A DNA stretch of 64,000 bases from Solidesulfovibrio carbinoliphilus subsp. oakridgensis (GTDB taxonomy: Bacteria; Desulfobacterota; Desulfovibrionia; Desulfovibrionales; Desulfovibrionaceae), in assembly GCF_000177215.2 (NCBI RefSeq), contig NZ_CM001368.1:868001-932000 (forward strand). Reading direction: 5' to 3'. The translations under genes and the position numbers were made by a program. Shown here piece by piece: positions 8,695 to 17,824 of the stretch. Within the stretch, counting starts at the first letter, position 1. The number at the start of each line of letters is the position of its first letter. A model generated the notes under the pieces. That model saw nothing but the letters and a program-made list of their open reading frames with translations. It was not told where the DNA came from and did no database searches.

Positions 8695-9784
8695 CCGATC
8701 CCCGGCCAAGAGGCGGGCCTGCCTGGTAATCCCACGGCACCTTGCGCCCGCGCGGCACGGCGTCGAGGGCCAGGTCGTGGGTCAGGCCGGCCCGGCCGAG
8801 AAGACAGCCGGCGGCCGCGATCATGGTGGCGTTGTCCGCGCAAAGGGCCGGCTCGGGCAGAAAGCACGGCAGGCCGCGACGCGCGCCCAGGGCTTCCAAC
8901 ATGGCCCGGATGCGGCTGTTGGCCGCCACCCCGCCGGCCGCCAGGATCGAGACCGCCGGCACGTCGAGGCCGTCCAGGGCCCGCTCCATCTTGACGCGGA
9001 GCGTGTCGGCCACGGCGAAATTGAGCGAGGAACAAACCCGGCGCAGATCCAGGGGCCAGGCTGCGGCATCGACGGGCCCGTCCGGCGCCGGCATGACGGC
9101 CAGACGGAGGCCGGGGTGTCTGGCGACATGGGTGGCGACGGCGGTTTTAAGGCCGCTGAAGCTGAAATCGAGGTGCGTGTTTTCCAGATTGGGCCGGGGA
9201 AAAAGGGCGCGGTCCGGCTCGATCCCCGCCCCGAGCCGGTCGACGAAGACCCCGCCGGGATAGGGCAGGTTCAGCGACTTGGCCGCCTTGTCAAAGGCCT
9301 CGCCCGCGGCGTCGTCCACGGTGCGGCCAAGGACCGTCAGGTCCAGGGGGGACCGCAGGAGCACGATCTGGGTGTGTCCGCCCGAAACCAGGAGCCCGAG
9401 CGCCGGATAGGCCACCTCGCGGCCAAGCGTCGCGGCCAAGAGATGGGCGTGGAGGTGGTCCACGCCGATGAGAGGCTTGCCGGCGGCCAGGGCCAAGCCC
9501 TTGGCCACGGCCAGGCCGATGAGAAGACTGCCGAGGAGTCCCGGCCCCCGGGCCACGGCCACGGCGTCCACGTCGGCCAGGCCAAGGCCCGCCTCCCGAA
9601 AAAGCGCGTCCAGAAGCGGCCCCATGCGGCGCAAATGCTCCCGCGAGGCCAATTCCGGCACCACCCCGCCGAAAAGCGCGTGCAGCTTGATCTGGGAAGC
9701 CAGTTTTTCAAGGAGGGGACGGCCGTCGTCGCAAAGGGCCACGGCCGTCTCGTCGCAGGAGGTCTCGATGCCAAGGCAGAGCAT
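8669..9784 (-). CDS. tsaD: tRNA N6-adenosine threonylcarbamoyltransferase TsaD
   Basis: Transfers threonylcarbamoyl from TC-AMP to A37 of ANN-decoding tRNAs, with TsaB and TsaE. The 371-residue product has the ASKHA-fold start LGIETSCDETA, the metal-binding HLHAH (110-114), LLVSGGHTQ and the nucleotide-binding AAGGVAANSRIR. It is about 25 residues longer than the usual 340 because of a low-complexity C-terminal tail. It follows fbp by 6 nt, and its 3' end contains the trxA promoter. Confidence 0.96.
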   Translation of the reverse strand: MLCLGIETSCDETAVALCDDGRPLLEKLASQIKLHALFGGVVPELASREHLRRMGPLLDALFREAGLGLADVDAVAVARGPGLLGSLLIGLAVAKGLALAAGKPLIGVDHLHAHLLAATLGREVAYPALGLLVSGGHTQIVLLRSPLDLTVLGRTVDDAAGEAFDKAAKSLNLPYPGGVFVDRLGAGIEPDRALFPRPNLENTHLDFSFSGLKTAVATHVARHPGLRLAVMPAPDGPVDAAAWPLDLRRVCSSLNFAVADTLRVKMERALDGLDVPAVSILAAGGVAANSRIRAMLEALGARRGLPCFLPEPALCADNATMIAAAGCLLGRAGLTHDLALDAVPRGRKVPWDYQAGPPLGRGSVDRRSKPQ

Positions 9785-9790
9785 CGGGCC

Positions 9791-10804
9791 TCAGGACTGG
9801 CGGGCCTTGGCGTAGATTTCCTCCACCATGGCCACGTCGTTTTTGCTGCCGATGAAAAGCGGCACGCGCTGATGGAGCTCTTCCGGCTCGATGGACAGGA
9901 TGTCGCGCACACCGTCGCTTCCGGCGCCGCCCGCCTGGGCCGCGACAAAGGACAGAGGCGAGGCCTCGCACAGCAGCCGCAACTTGCCCTTGGGCTTTTT
10001 GGGGTCCCGGTGGTCGGCGGGATAGAGGAAAATGCCGCCGTAAAGGAGGTTGCGGTGGAAATCCGCCACCAGCGACCCGATGTAGCGGCCGCCGTAGGGC
10101 TGGCCGCGCCTGTTGTCCGACCCCTTGAAGTACCGGACGATCTCCCGGGTCGGCTCGTCCCAGTAGTCCCAGTAGGCCTCGTTGACCGAATAGATCCGGC
10201 CGGTTTCCGGGGTCTTGATGTTGGGGTGGGAGAGCAGGAATTCGCCCACGCTCGGGTCGAGGGTGAAGCCGTGGACGCCCCGGCCCGTGGTGTACACCAT
10301 CATGGTGGAGGTGCCGTACAGGAAATAGCCGGCCGCCACCTGCTCGGAGCCGCGCTGGAGCAGATCGCACAGCTTGTCGCCGGTGCAGCCTTCCTTGGTG
10401 CGGTAGATGGAGAAGATGGTGCCCACGTTGACGTTGGCGTCGATGTTCGACGACCCGTCGAGGGGGTCGAAGATAAGAAAATAGTCGCCCTTGGGGAACT
10501 GGTCCGGAATGAGGACCAGATCGGCGTTTTCCTCGGAGGCGATGGCGCAAAGGACGCCGGCCCGTTCCATGCGGTGGATGAGGACCATGTTGGCATAGTC
10601 GTCGAGCTTTTGGACCTGCTCGCCCTGGACGTTGATTTCGCCGGTAAATCCGAGGACATCGACCAGCCCGGCCTTGTTGACTTCCCGGGAGATGATCTTG
10701 GCCGCCAGGATGAGTTCGTTCAGAAGCCGGGTGAACCGGCCCGTGGCCATAGGCGATTCTTTTTGGTGCAAAAGCAGATGCTCGATAACGGTGACTTGGG
10801 GCAT
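9791..10804 (-). CDS. fbp: Class I fructose-1,6-bisphosphatase
   Basis: Hydrolyses fructose-1,6-bisphosphate to fructose-6-phosphate, the committed step of gluconeogenesis, needed for growth on small organic acids. The 337-residue product has the metal-binding signature DPLDGSSN (113-120), SEEN (90-93) for the first metal site and [21 protein letters not shown] near residue 240. Start MPQVTVIEH matches class I length; in-frame codons upstream are low-complexity. It is separated from the upstream lipoprotein gene by a strong terminator. Confidence 0.96.
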   Translation of the reverse strand: MPQVTVIEHLLLHQKESPMATGRFTRLLNELILAAKIISREVNKAGLVDVLGFTGEINVQGEQVQKLDDYANMVLIHRMERAGVLCAIASEENADLVLIPDQFPKGDYFLIFDPLDGSSNIDANVNVGTIFSIYRTKEGCTGDKLCDLLQRGSEQVAAGYFLYGTSTMMVYTTGRGVHGFTLDPSVGEFLLSHPNIKTPETGRIYSVNEAYWDYWDEPTREIVRYFKGSDNRRGQPYGGRYIGSLVADFHRNLLYGGIFLYPADHRDPKKPKGKLRLLCEASPLSFVAAQAGGAGSDGVRDILSIEPEELHQRVPLFIGSKNDVAMVEEIYAKARQS

Positions 10805-10936
10805 GTGTCGTTCCTCCCGCCGTCGATGGCGGTCCGGGCGATGGGTGGCCGCGCCGGACAGCGTTTTCATGCGGCTGTCGGTCCTTTTACAATGGCCGGG
10901 AACTTCCCACAAGATTTTCCAGGGGTTGGCGCGGAC

Positions 10937-10968
10937 AAAAAAAGCCGGCGGCCCAGCCGCCGGCTTTT
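10937..10968 (-). terminator. Rho-independent terminator after the lipoprotein gene
   Basis: 10-bp stem agccggcggc/gccgccggct (10943-10952 and 10956-10965) with a 3-nt loop, followed on the minus strand by seven T residues (10943-10937). It ends transcription of the lipoprotein gene ahead of fbp. A shorter T run on the plus side means it may work weakly in both directions. Confidence 0.85.
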
Positions 10969-10983
10969 CGGGCAGTCGGGAAT

Positions 10984-11841
10984 CTAGGGATTGGGCGTAG
11001 CGGCCGGGGACACGTCCGCGGGGGACGGCTCCGGGGTCGGGACCGGCGCGGCCTTCGGCGGTTCGGGCTTTTTGGCCCGGGCCTCGCGCACGTCGGTCAG
11101 GTAGACCAGTTCGAGCTGGCCGAGGTAGCGGGCCTGCCAGACGTACTGGCCGCCGCCGGAGGCCACCTCGCCCTGGACTCCGCCCTTGAGCATCTCGGCC
11201 CACTTGAGGCCGGAGAGGGCCTCGCCCTGCCCGCTTCCGCCCGGCCAGACCAGGCCGTCGGTGGAAAGGACCACCAGGGCGTCGGGCTCCGGCGAGAACC
11301 GGACCAGGTTTCTGGGATCGAAGAAGGCGACCACCAGGCCGGCCCACTCGTTCTCCTTGAAATAGGGCGCCGCGACCAGGACCACGGTGCCGAATTCGTC
11401 GGTCTTCACCTGGGCGCCCATCTTGCGGGTCTTGTAGCGGTCGGCGAATTCGAGCAGGCCGCTGAAATCGAGCGGCCGCAGGGAGGCGGTCGGCGCCTGG
11501 GACACCACCGCGCCGGAGGTGTCGATGACGGCCACGCCGGAAAGCCAGTCGTGGCTGGAGAGCAGCTGTTGGGCCCAGTCGCTTTCCGGCGGCGTGTCCT
11601 GGCTGCCAATGACGCGCAAAAGGCCCATGAGGCGCTCGTCAACCGGCATGAGGAGCGAGGCCAGCCGTTGCAGACCCTTGTCGCTTATGCCCTGTTCGCT
11701 GAAATCGATGGTCGGGTCGGTATTGATGTAGGACCGGTACAGCTTTTTGGTGTCGCGCCAGGACGTCTTCATCGTGCCGCAGCCGCTTAAAATGACAAGG
11801 CAACCAAGGGCCGCAAGGGCCGCGCTCACAGTGCGTTTCAA
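10984..11841 (-). CDS. Lipoprotein of unknown function with a possible sensor-like domain
   Basis: 285 residues. The signal peptide ends in a lipobox LSGC (Cys21), so this is an anchored periplasmic lipoprotein. The central part ([20 protein letters not shown], then [20 protein letters not shown]) has the alternating strands of a Cache/PAS-like domain, though this is inference from pattern. The last 30 residues are Pro/Ala-rich and look disordered. It lies downstream of the TPR gene and is closed by a strong terminator. It is not a family I can name. Confidence 0.7.
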   Translation of the reverse strand: MKRTVSAALAALGCLVILSGCGTMKTSWRDTKKLYRSYINTDPTIDFSEQGISDKGLQRLASLLMPVDERLMGLLRVIGSQDTPPESDWAQQLLSSHDWLSGVAVIDTSGAVVSQAPTASLRPLDFSGLLEFADRYKTRKMGAQVKTDEFGTVVLVAAPYFKENEWAGLVVAFFDPRNLVRFSPEPDALVVLSTDGLVWPGGSGQGEALSGLKWAEMLKGGVQGEVASGGGQYVWQARYLGQLELVYLTDVREARAKKPEPPKAAPVPTPEPSPADVSPAATPNP

Positions 11842-11906
11842 GACCGTTTCCTCTCGATGTTCCAGATTATGGGCTCGGGCCGCCAGTGGCGGTATCGATC
11901 GCGGAA

Positions 11907-12905
11907 TCAGGCCCCGGCCCGGCTTTCCAGGCGTCCGGCCAACGCTTCCAGGAGGCTGACGAGTTTGGCCGCACCCTTGGGTTTCGGGGCAACGGCCGGG
12001 GGGGCGTCGCCTTCTTCAAGGTCGGATTCCGGCTGTCCGGCGGACAGGTCCGCGGCCGGGGCCCCGCCCGGCGACAGGGAGGCGAGCATGCGCTCCAATT
12101 CCTGGCGCTCGGGACCGGGCGCGGTGGCGGCCAAAAGCTCGGTATAGATGTCGCGGGCTGCGTCCGTCTCGCCCTGCCCGGCCAGGAGCGCGGCCATGGT
12201 CTTGGTGCGGACTCCGGCTTCCCGGGGCTTGGCCGGCCGGGGCCGGGCCTTTTCCCGGCTCTCCTCGGGCACGTCCAGAAGGTCGGCCAGTTCCAGAACC
12301 TCCCGTGCGCCGCGCAAGGGCGGCGCTTCCCCGGCCTCCCGGCGGTCCGGAGCCGGATCCTGGGGCCTGGGGACGGGGGGCGCAAGGGGGGCCGGAGCGA
12401 CCGGGGCCGTCTCGACCTTGGGCGTAGCCTGGTTCGCGTCGTCAGGCGGCGAGGCCGACGTCGCGGCAGCCTTGCCGGCAAGGTCCGGCGTGCCGGGAGC
12501 CCCCTGGCGAAGGCTGCGCAGCCCCCGCTCCATGACGTCGGCCCAGGTCAGGGTTTCGTTCTGGAAATAGTTGGCCAGAAAAAGCATGGCCAGGGCCGGG
12601 TCCGTGGACCGGGACGCGGCCTCCCGGGACCACAGGAGCCAGACCGAGGGATAGCGGGCGAGCATGGTGCCGACGTCGCCGAAGACCGCGTCCGCCTCCC
12701 CGGCCCGCCCGAGGCGGGTCAGCAGTTCGATCAGGAGGAACTTGGCTTCCAGGTGGTCGGGATGAAAGGCGATGCCCCGGGCGAGAACCGTGGCGGCCTC
12801 GTCGTGGCGGCCTTCCTCATGAAGCTGCCTGGCCAGGGGGAAGAAAACCTTGGAATTGGGCTCAATCTCCAGGACTTCCCGGTAGATATCGATTTTACTG
12901 ACCAT
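11907..12905 (-). CDS. Tetratricopeptide repeat protein with a disordered middle
   Basis: 332 residues. Residues 1-100 contain TPR-like helix pairs (YREVLEIEPNSKVFFPLARQ; AATVLARGIAFHPDHLEAKF), followed by a long Pro/Ala-rich segment and then another helical repeat (MAALLAGQGETDAARDIYTE). There is no signal peptide, so it is cytoplasmic. The start overlaps the stop of the FtsB-like gene by 11 nt, implying co-translation. It may scaffold a division or envelope complex, but this is inferred from context only. Confidence 0.75.
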   Translation of the reverse strand: MVSKIDIYREVLEIEPNSKVFFPLARQLHEEGRHDEAATVLARGIAFHPDHLEAKFLLIELLTRLGRAGEADAVFGDVGTMLARYPSVWLLWSREAASRSTDPALAMLFLANYFQNETLTWADVMERGLRSLRQGAPGTPDLAGKAAATSASPPDDANQATPKVETAPVAPAPLAPPVPRPQDPAPDRREAGEAPPLRGAREVLELADLLDVPEESREKARPRPAKPREAGVRTKTMAALLAGQGETDAARDIYTELLAATAPGPERQELERMLASLSPGGAPAADLSAGQPESDLEEGDAPPAVAPKPKGAAKLVSLLEALAGRLESRAGA

Positions 12906-13227
12906 CGGCCCTTTTTCCTTCCTTGTCCGTATCCTTTGGGGCGGGGGCATCCTTGGGAAACTGGTAAAGGATTTCGTTTTCCTTCAGATAGTTCATCTGG
13001 GAGCGGGCCATTTTTTCGGTGAAGGCCCGGTCGGTCTTCAACCAGCGGATTTCCTGGCTGAGGTCCAGGGAGTGGTCGTTGACCCCCTCCAGGCGCTGCC
13101 TGAGCTGTTCGTGCCGGGCTTTCAGCTCGAGATAGGCGAAAATGCCGTTGTCGCTCCAGATGAGATTGTAGAGCAGGAAAATATTGAAGAAGATCAGACC
13201 TGTCAGGAGAAACCGTCGCCAGATCAT
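12895..13227 (-). CDS. FtsB/DivIC-like septum formation initiator protein
   Basis: 110-residue bitopic membrane protein: a short basic N-terminus, one hydrophobic helix (about residues 6-25), then a coiled coil (YLELKARHEQLRQRLEGVND) and a short soluble part with EIRWLKTDRAFTEKMARSQM. This is the FtsB/DivIC plan, in which the EKxAR motif near the C-terminus is characteristic. Such proteins join FtsL and FtsQ in the divisome. It is co-oriented and nearly overlapping with its neighbours. Confidence 0.8.
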   Translation of the reverse strand: MIWRRFLLTGLIFFNIFLLYNLIWSDNGIFAYLELKARHEQLRQRLEGVNDHSLDLSQEIRWLKTDRAFTEKMARSQMNYLKENEILYQFPKDAPAPKDTDKEGKRADGQ

Positions 13228-13228
13228 G

Positions 13229-13588
13229 TCATTGCACGACGTATTTTTTCAGGCGTTTGTATTCGTTTTGCTCGAGCGGCTCCTTGAGTTCCTTCAGGAA
13301 ATTCTCGGTGGCCGCCTCGATGCGGGCCACGTCCTGTTCCTGGACCTCGATCTCCTCGACGTGGGACAGAAACATCTTGAGGATGTTGAAGTCGCGAAGG
13401 AGATAATGGCCGAACTGGAGCCTTTCGAGATCCGGTTCGAGTTCGAGGATGGTGTGCAGGCAGTTTTCGATGCGGGCGGACAGGTTCTCGTCAGGCAAAA
13501 GCCTGCCCCTGCCGTTCCCCTTGCCGCTCGCCGGCCGCCCGGATCGGACCCGGCGTCTGGCCAGTTTGGAGATGTTTTTGGCTTTCAT
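13229..13588 (-). CDS. Small conserved protein of unknown function
   Basis: About 119 residues with a strongly basic N-terminus (KLARRRVRSGRP and a GKGNGRGR stretch) followed by an acidic, helical region (ILELEPDLERLQFGHYLLRD; HVEEIEVQEQDVARIEAATE). The ATG at 13588 is preferred because an AAGG lies just upstream; a GTG seven codons earlier is also open. It is one base from the FtsB-like gene. I do not recognise the family; the basic tail could bind nucleic acid, but nothing proves it. Confidence 0.6.
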   Translation of the reverse strand: MKAKNISKLARRRVRSGRPASGKGNGRGRLLPDENLSARIENCLHTILELEPDLERLQFGHYLLRDFNILKMFLSHVEEIEVQEQDVARIEAATENFLKELKEPLEQNEYKRLKKYVVQ

Positions 13589-13630
13589 GGCACCTTGTGT
13601 GCGTTTCACTGTGGGTTTCGCCGGCCGCGC

Positions 13631-14188
13631 TCACCGGGTGGGGGCGCCTGTCCACATCGCTTTTTTCCCGAACCCATAAAAGTAATTGGCCCCGGATACA
13701 AGGGTCAAAACCAGGGCGACATATAATAAGACGCGGCCAAGCGGGTTCGGATCCAGCCCGTACCAGGGGAAATGCAGGACCAGCGGACACAGTGCCACCA
13801 TCTGCAGAATGGTCTTGAGCTTGCCGAACCGGTCGGCACTGATGACCACGCCGTGGTCCACGGCGATGGCCCGAAGCCCGGTCACGGCGATTTCCCGGCC
13901 GATGATAAGCACGCACACCCAGGCCTCCACCCAGCCAAGGCTCGTCAACATGATCAAAAGCGAGCTGATAAGAAGCTTGTCGGCCAGGGGGTCGAGGAAC
14001 TTGCCAAGCGTGGTGACGAGGTTGCGCCGCCTGGCCACGACGCCGTCCACGATGTCGGTGACCGAGGCGGCGATGAAAAGGAGCATGGCCGCAAGACAGG
14101 TCCCGCGGCCGGGAAAGTAGAGCAGCACCACCAGGATGGGCACCGTTGCGATGCGGGCCAGGGTCAGGTTGTTGGCGAGATTGAACAT
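13631..14188 (-). CDS. pgsA: CDP-diacylglycerol-glycerol-3-phosphate 3-phosphatidyltransferase
   Basis: Makes phosphatidylglycerol phosphate in the inner membrane. The 185-residue product has several hydrophobic helices and the CDP-alcohol phosphotransferase motif D-G-x2-A-R-x8-G-x3-D-x3-D at residues 48-70 (DGVVAR, then GKFLDPLAD). Start MFNLANNLT fits the family, whose members begin with a short (N/L)xPNxLTxxR stretch. It is followed on the minus strand by the small conserved gene. Confidence 0.94.
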   Translation of the reverse strand: MFNLANNLTLARIATVPILVVLLYFPGRGTCLAAMLLFIAASVTDIVDGVVARRRNLVTTLGKFLDPLADKLLISSLLIMLTSLGWVEAWVCVLIIGREIAVTGLRAIAVDHGVVISADRFGKLKTILQMVALCPLVLHFPWYGLDPNPLGRVLLYVALVLTLVSGANYFYGFGKKAMWTGAPTR

Positions 14189-14374
14189 GGGGAGAAACCT
14201 TTCGGGTTGCGGCATGCAGGCAGGCACTTAAAGCAATCCCCCGCCGGCGTAAAGCCTCAAGCCGCCGGACGGGTCCGCAGGAGCGTTCGGCCTCCGGCGG
14301 TCCAGGCCCGGCGGCCGCCTGACGGCGGAGGCGAATTATCAAGACATTCTTGTGGTTTGGCCGGTTTGAAGCGC

Positions 14375-15268
14375 TCAGGGACAGGGCGAGGCGGCCGCTT
14401 CGAGGCTCGACCGGCAGGCGGCGGCAATGGCCGCGGCCAGATTGACGAACGCCTGCCTGGCCGGAAAATCCCCGTCCAGCTGGACCACGGGCCGGCCCAG
14501 ATCCCCGGCCACCACCGTGGCCGGATCAAGGGGCACGGCCCCGAGGAATTCCAGGCCAAAGGCCCGGGCCATCTCCTCGCCGCCGCCTTTTTTGAACAGT
14601 TCGATTTCCGTGTGGCAGTGGGGGCAGACCAGCCCGCTCATGTTTTCCACCACCCCAAGGATGTTGGCGTTGGCGTACTGGAGAAAATTGACGGTTTTCC
14701 GCACGTCTGCCAGGGAGATCTCCTGGGGCGTGGTCACGAGCACGCACAGGGCATCGCGCACGGTCTTGAGAATGGTCAGGTGCTCGTCGCCCGTGCCCGG
14801 TGGGGAATCGATGACCAGGTAGTCGAGTTCGCCCCAGTCCACGTCGGCCAGGAACTGGCGGATGGCCGTGGTCTTCATGGGACCGCGCCACAGCACCGCC
14901 TGGTCCGGGTCGCCAAGGAGCGACTGCATGGAGACCACCAGCAGGTTCTCGCCGAAACGCTTGGGCGCGATGGCCGCCCCCCTTCCCGCCTCCATGGCTC
15001 CGGTGATGCCGAGCATGCGCGTCACACTCGGCCCGTGCAGGTCCACGTCCAGCAGGCCCACCCTGGCCCCGGCGTCGGCCAGGGCGCAAGCCACGTTGAC
15101 CGCGACTGAGCTTTTCCCGACCCCCCCTTTGCCGCTCATGACAAAAAGCTTGTAGCGGATCTTCTCCAGGGCCGCCCCGAGCCGGCCGTCGCGGCCATCC
15201 CGGGCGCGGGCGCGCTCCGTGGCCTCTGGTCCGCCCGGGCAGGCGCGACAGGTCTTGATCTCCTCCAT
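14375..15268 (-). CDS. Mrp/NBP35-type P-loop ATPase, Fe-S carrier
   Basis: 297-residue ParA-like ATPase with the deviant Walker A SGKGGVGK (45-52), a DVDLHGPS motif and VIDSPPGTGDEH. A CxxC near the N-terminus (C7, C10) and a CPHC about residue 222 match the metal-binding cysteines of the Mrp/ApbC family, whose members carry or insert Fe-S clusters. The CPHC pair is the cluster-bridging site in the family. It sits 25 nt downstream of pcm. The client proteins cannot be told from the sequence. Confidence 0.9.
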   Translation of the reverse strand: MEEIKTCRACPGGPEATERARARDGRDGRLGAALEKIRYKLFVMSGKGGVGKSSVAVNVACALADAGARVGLLDVDLHGPSVTRMLGITGAMEAGRGAAIAPKRFGENLLVVSMQSLLGDPDQAVLWRGPMKTTAIRQFLADVDWGELDYLVIDSPPGTGDEHLTILKTVRDALCVLVTTPQEISLADVRKTVNFLQYANANILGVVENMSGLVCPHCHTEIELFKKGGGEEMARAFGLEFLGAVPLDPATVVAGDLGRPVVQLDGDFPARQAFVNLAAAIAAACRSSLEAAASPCP

Positions 15269-15293
15269 GCCCCTCCTCTCCTTGGCGTCCGGC

Positions 15294-15953
15294 CTACCAG
15301 CCGTGGGCCCCGACCAGGTCCACGAACATGACCCCGCCGAGTTCCTGCTCTTCGACGCGGCCGTTCTCCTTGCGGACCACGACCAGGGTCTGGCTGCGCC
15401 TTCCCGCCCCGACCGGGATGACCATGCGGCCGGGATCGGCGAGCTGGGCGCGCAAAGGATCCGGGATCTTCGGCCCGCCGGCCGTGACCAGGATGCGGTC
15501 GAAGGGGGCCTCTTCCGGCCAGCCGAGCGTGCCGTCGTCGAGCTTGAAACGGACCTTCAGGTAACGCAGCTCCTCCAGGCGCCGGCGGGCCTGGGCGTAG
15601 AGAGGGCGCACCCGTTCCACGGTGAAGACGTAGGCTCCGAGTTCGGCCAGGACCGCGGCCTGGTAGCCCGAACCGGTGCCGATCTCGAGCACCCGCATGC
15701 CCGGTGCCACGGCCAAAAGCTCGGTCATCCAGCCGACGACGTAGGGCTGGGAAATGGTCTGGCCGTGGCCAAGGGGCAGGGGATGGTCCTCGTAGGCCTG
15801 AGGGGTGAGCGCCTCTTCCACGAAAAGGTGCCGCGGCACCTTGCGCATGGCCCGCAGCACCTGGGGATCGGACACGCCCCGGGCCTCGATCTGCTCCCGG
15901 ACCATGCGTTCGCGGCTGCGCCTGAAATCTATTTTTGGACCCGATCCGTTCAT
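15294..15953 (-). CDS. pcm: Protein-L-isoaspartate O-methyltransferase
   Basis: SAM-dependent repair enzyme that methylates isoaspartyl residues in damaged proteins. The 219-residue product has [40 protein letters not shown] (the substrate motif), and the SAM motif [14 protein letters not shown]. Start MNGSGPKID was chosen over an upstream in-frame Met because a purine-rich AAGGGCGG precedes it. It diverges from the plus-strand CBS gene. Confidence 0.94.
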   Translation of the reverse strand: MNGSGPKIDFRRSRERMVREQIEARGVSDPQVLRAMRKVPRHLFVEEALTPQAYEDHPLPLGHGQTISQPYVVGWMTELLAVAPGMRVLEIGTGSGYQAAVLAELGAYVFTVERVRPLYAQARRRLEELRYLKVRFKLDDGTLGWPEEAPFDRILVTAGGPKIPDPLRAQLADPGRMVIPVGAGRRSQTLVVVRKENGRVEEQELGGVMFVDLVGAHGW

Positions 15954-16102
15954 TGCCGCCCTTAGCCCGGGGCATTGCCCGGGCATGCCGCGCGTCAGCG
16001 CGATCTTCCTTGGAAAAAACAGAATTTTGGTTTCAAGTCAACGCCGGTCGCCTTGACAGCCGCGCTTTGGCAATGCGATTTTCCAGCCACCAGGAGGCAT
16101 CC

Positions 16103-16567
16103 ATGCTGACAACCCGAGACCTGATGACCGAGGATTTGATCGCCCTTCGCGACACCGACAGCCTGCTTGCGGCCAAGCGGGCCATGGAAGAGGCCCGCAT
16201 CCGCCATCTGCCCGTCATCGACGCGGCCGGAGCCTTTGTCGGGCTCCTCACCCACCGCGACATCCTGGCCGCCTCCGTCTCCCGGCTGGCCGAGATCGAC
16301 GTGGCCACCCAGGAGGACATCTATTCCGGCATTCCCATCGCCGAGGTCATGAAATCCGACGTGGCCCTCGCCTCGCCCGGCCTGCCCCTGCGCCAGGCGG
16401 CCGAGATCCTTTTGACCCAGAAATACGGCTGCCTGCCCGTGGTCGAGAGCGGCAAGCTCGTCGGCATCCTGACGGCTTCGGATTTCATCCGGCTAAGCCT
16501 TGACCTCATGGACGCGATGGAGGCCAGCGAAGCGGACGAGGACGCGTGCGGCTGCTCCGGTGACTAG
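16103..16567 (+). CDS. CBS-domain pair protein
   Basis: 154 residues made of two CBS motifs (about 1-60 and 75-135; IRHLPVIDAAGAFVGLLTHRDI and YGCLPVVESGKLVGILTASD). CBS pairs bind adenosyl nucleotides and act as energy sensors. A Cys-containing acidic tail (EADEDACGCSGD) is appended. A clear AGGAGG precedes the ATG by six bases. It stands alone as a small module, so its partner is unknown. Confidence 0.85.
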   Translation: MLTTRDLMTEDLIALRDTDSLLAAKRAMEEARIRHLPVIDAAGAFVGLLTHRDILAASVSRLAEIDVATQEDIYSGIPIAEVMKSDVALASPGLPLRQAAEILLTQKYGCLPVVESGKLVGILTASDFIRLSLDLMDAMEASEADEDACGCSGD

Positions 16568-16670
16568 ATTTCACGAAGCTCCGCCGGGCGTGTTCCGGGG
16601 CGTCCGGTTCCGGCGCCTTTCGGGCCTCGCCGGCGGGGTGTGGAGAACAACGGTTTTTTGGGAAAATCTG

Positions 16671-16699
16671 TTGACTTCCGCCTTGTGAAATTTTACGCT
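16671..16699 (+). promoter_or_regulatory. Predicted promoter of the cytochrome c3 gene
   Basis: TTGACT (16671-16676) and TACGCT (16694-16699) are 17 bp apart in an AT-richer island within a GC-rich spacer, about 105 bp ahead of the cytochrome gene. Predicted from consensus match only. Confidence 0.55.
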
Positions 16700-16805
16700 T
16701 TTCTCTTGAATTACGGCGGCGAGGCTCAAGCCTGCGACTGCCGCCTGTGTATTCGCAGCGGCAAGGTCCATTCACCGTTTTTTGGAGCTTTAAGGAGGGA
16801 GTTGG

Positions 16806-17273
16806 ATGCGTTCCAAGGTCATGCTTTCCACGTTGGTCGTTCTGGTGTTCACCCTGGCCATGGCCACGGCGGCCTTTAGCGAGGGCGGCAAGTTCAGCGA
16901 AATCGTCGACGCGAAGTCCACGCTGTGCTACCCCCTGGAACTCACGTTCAAGCGCCCGTCCGGGGTGCTGACCACAAGCTTTGTGCCGGTCAAGTTTTCC
17001 CATGGCCAGCATGCCAACATCGCCTGCACCACCTGCCACCACATGTGGGACGGCAAGGGCCCGGTCGAGGGATGCGCCACGGCCGGTTGCCACGACAATC
17101 TCAAGGAACGTCAGGAAGCCACTTCCTATTTCCGCGCCTTCCATGACAAAAATTCCGAAACCAGCTGCCTGGGCTGCCACATGAAGACCAACATCGTGCG
17201 CAAGGAAAAGGGCCAGAAGCCCCTTTCCGTGGCCCCCTGCTCCAACAACGGCTGCCACGTCGCCCAGAAGTAA
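16806..17273 (+). CDS. Periplasmic tetraheme cytochrome c3
   Basis: 155-residue precursor with a signal peptide ending near AFS (residue 25). Four heme-attachment motifs follow in the type I c3 order: CTTCH (74-78), CATAGCH (90-96), CLGCH (121-125) and CSNNGCH (145-151), with H66, H69, H79 and H113 as candidate distal ligands. Cytochrome c3 shuttles electrons between periplasmic hydrogenases or formate dehydrogenases and membrane complexes in sulfate reducers. An AAGGAGG-like site precedes the ATG. An extra Cys at 41 is unusual. Confidence 0.95.
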   Translation: MRSKVMLSTLVVLVFTLAMATAAFSEGGKFSEIVDAKSTLCYPLELTFKRPSGVLTTSFVPVKFSHGQHANIACTTCHHMWDGKGPVEGCATAGCHDNLKERQEATSYFRAFHDKNSETSCLGCHMKTNIVRKEKGQKPLSVAPCSNNGCHVAQK

Positions 17274-17298
17274 CGTCCGGCACCCTGACGCCGCCGAA

Positions 17299-17326
17299 AG
17301 CCCCCGCCCAAGCGGGGGCTTTTTTT
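17299..17326 (+). terminator. Rho-independent terminator after cytochrome c3
   Basis: Perfect 9-bp stem agcccccgc/gcgggggct (17299-17307, 17312-17320) with a 4-nt loop and seven T residues at 17320-17326. It isolates the cytochrome transcript. Confidence 0.92.
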
Positions 17327-17422
17327 GTGCCCGCCCCGTTGCCCCGGATCGGGAATGCCCGTATCAGGGAACGTGTCTTTCCCCCGCCAAAGCGCGGCAA
17401 CCACTCGAGCAAGGAGGTCCAT

Positions 17423-17824
17423 ATGGCCGAGGATACGAGCAAACAGGGCGTTTTCAGCTGGAACGAACTGATGACCCGGGACGTCGCCGGGGCCAAGGCC
17501 TTTTACGGCGGCCTGCTCGGCTGGACTCTCGAAGACGCGCCCATGCCGGAGATGGGCATGACCTACACCCTGGCCAAGGTCGGCGACATTCCGGTCGGCG
17601 GCATCATGCCCATGCCGCCCGAGGTCGGTCCGGACATGCCGTCGGTGTGGGGGAGCTATGTCAATGTGGACGACGTGGATGCCGCGGCCCAAAAGGCCGT
17701 GGAACTCGGCGGCACGGTGTACAAGGAACCGACCGACATCCCGGGTGTCGGCCGGTTCTGCGTCATCGGCGACCCCCAGGGCGCGGTTCTGTCCCTGATC
17801 AAGTTTTTGCCGATGGGCGCGTGA
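17423..17824 (+). CDS. VOC (glyoxalase/bleomycin resistance) family protein
   Basis: 133 residues with one VOC beta-alpha-beta-beta-beta unit repeated: FSWNELMTRDVAGAKAFYGG and VNVDDVDAAAQKAVELGGTV, and the ending CVIGDPQGAVLSLIKF. Family members are metal-dependent lyases, dioxygenases or binding proteins; the reaction here is unknown. An AAGGAGG lies seven bases before the ATG. The stop overlaps the ATG of the next gene (TGATG), so the two are coupled. Confidence 0.85.
   Translation: MAEDTSKQGVFSWNELMTRDVAGAKAFYGGLLGWTLEDAPMPEMGMTYTLAKVGDIPVGGIMPMPPEVGPDMPSVWGSYVNVDDVDAAAQKAVELGGTVYKEPTDIPGVGRFCVIGDPQGAVLSLIKFLPMGA

Noticed and set aside
8546-10987. An 813-codon open frame on the plus strand
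   Set aside because: It runs antisense to tsaD and fbp, both certain; the product has no motif and the composition of a shadow frame.
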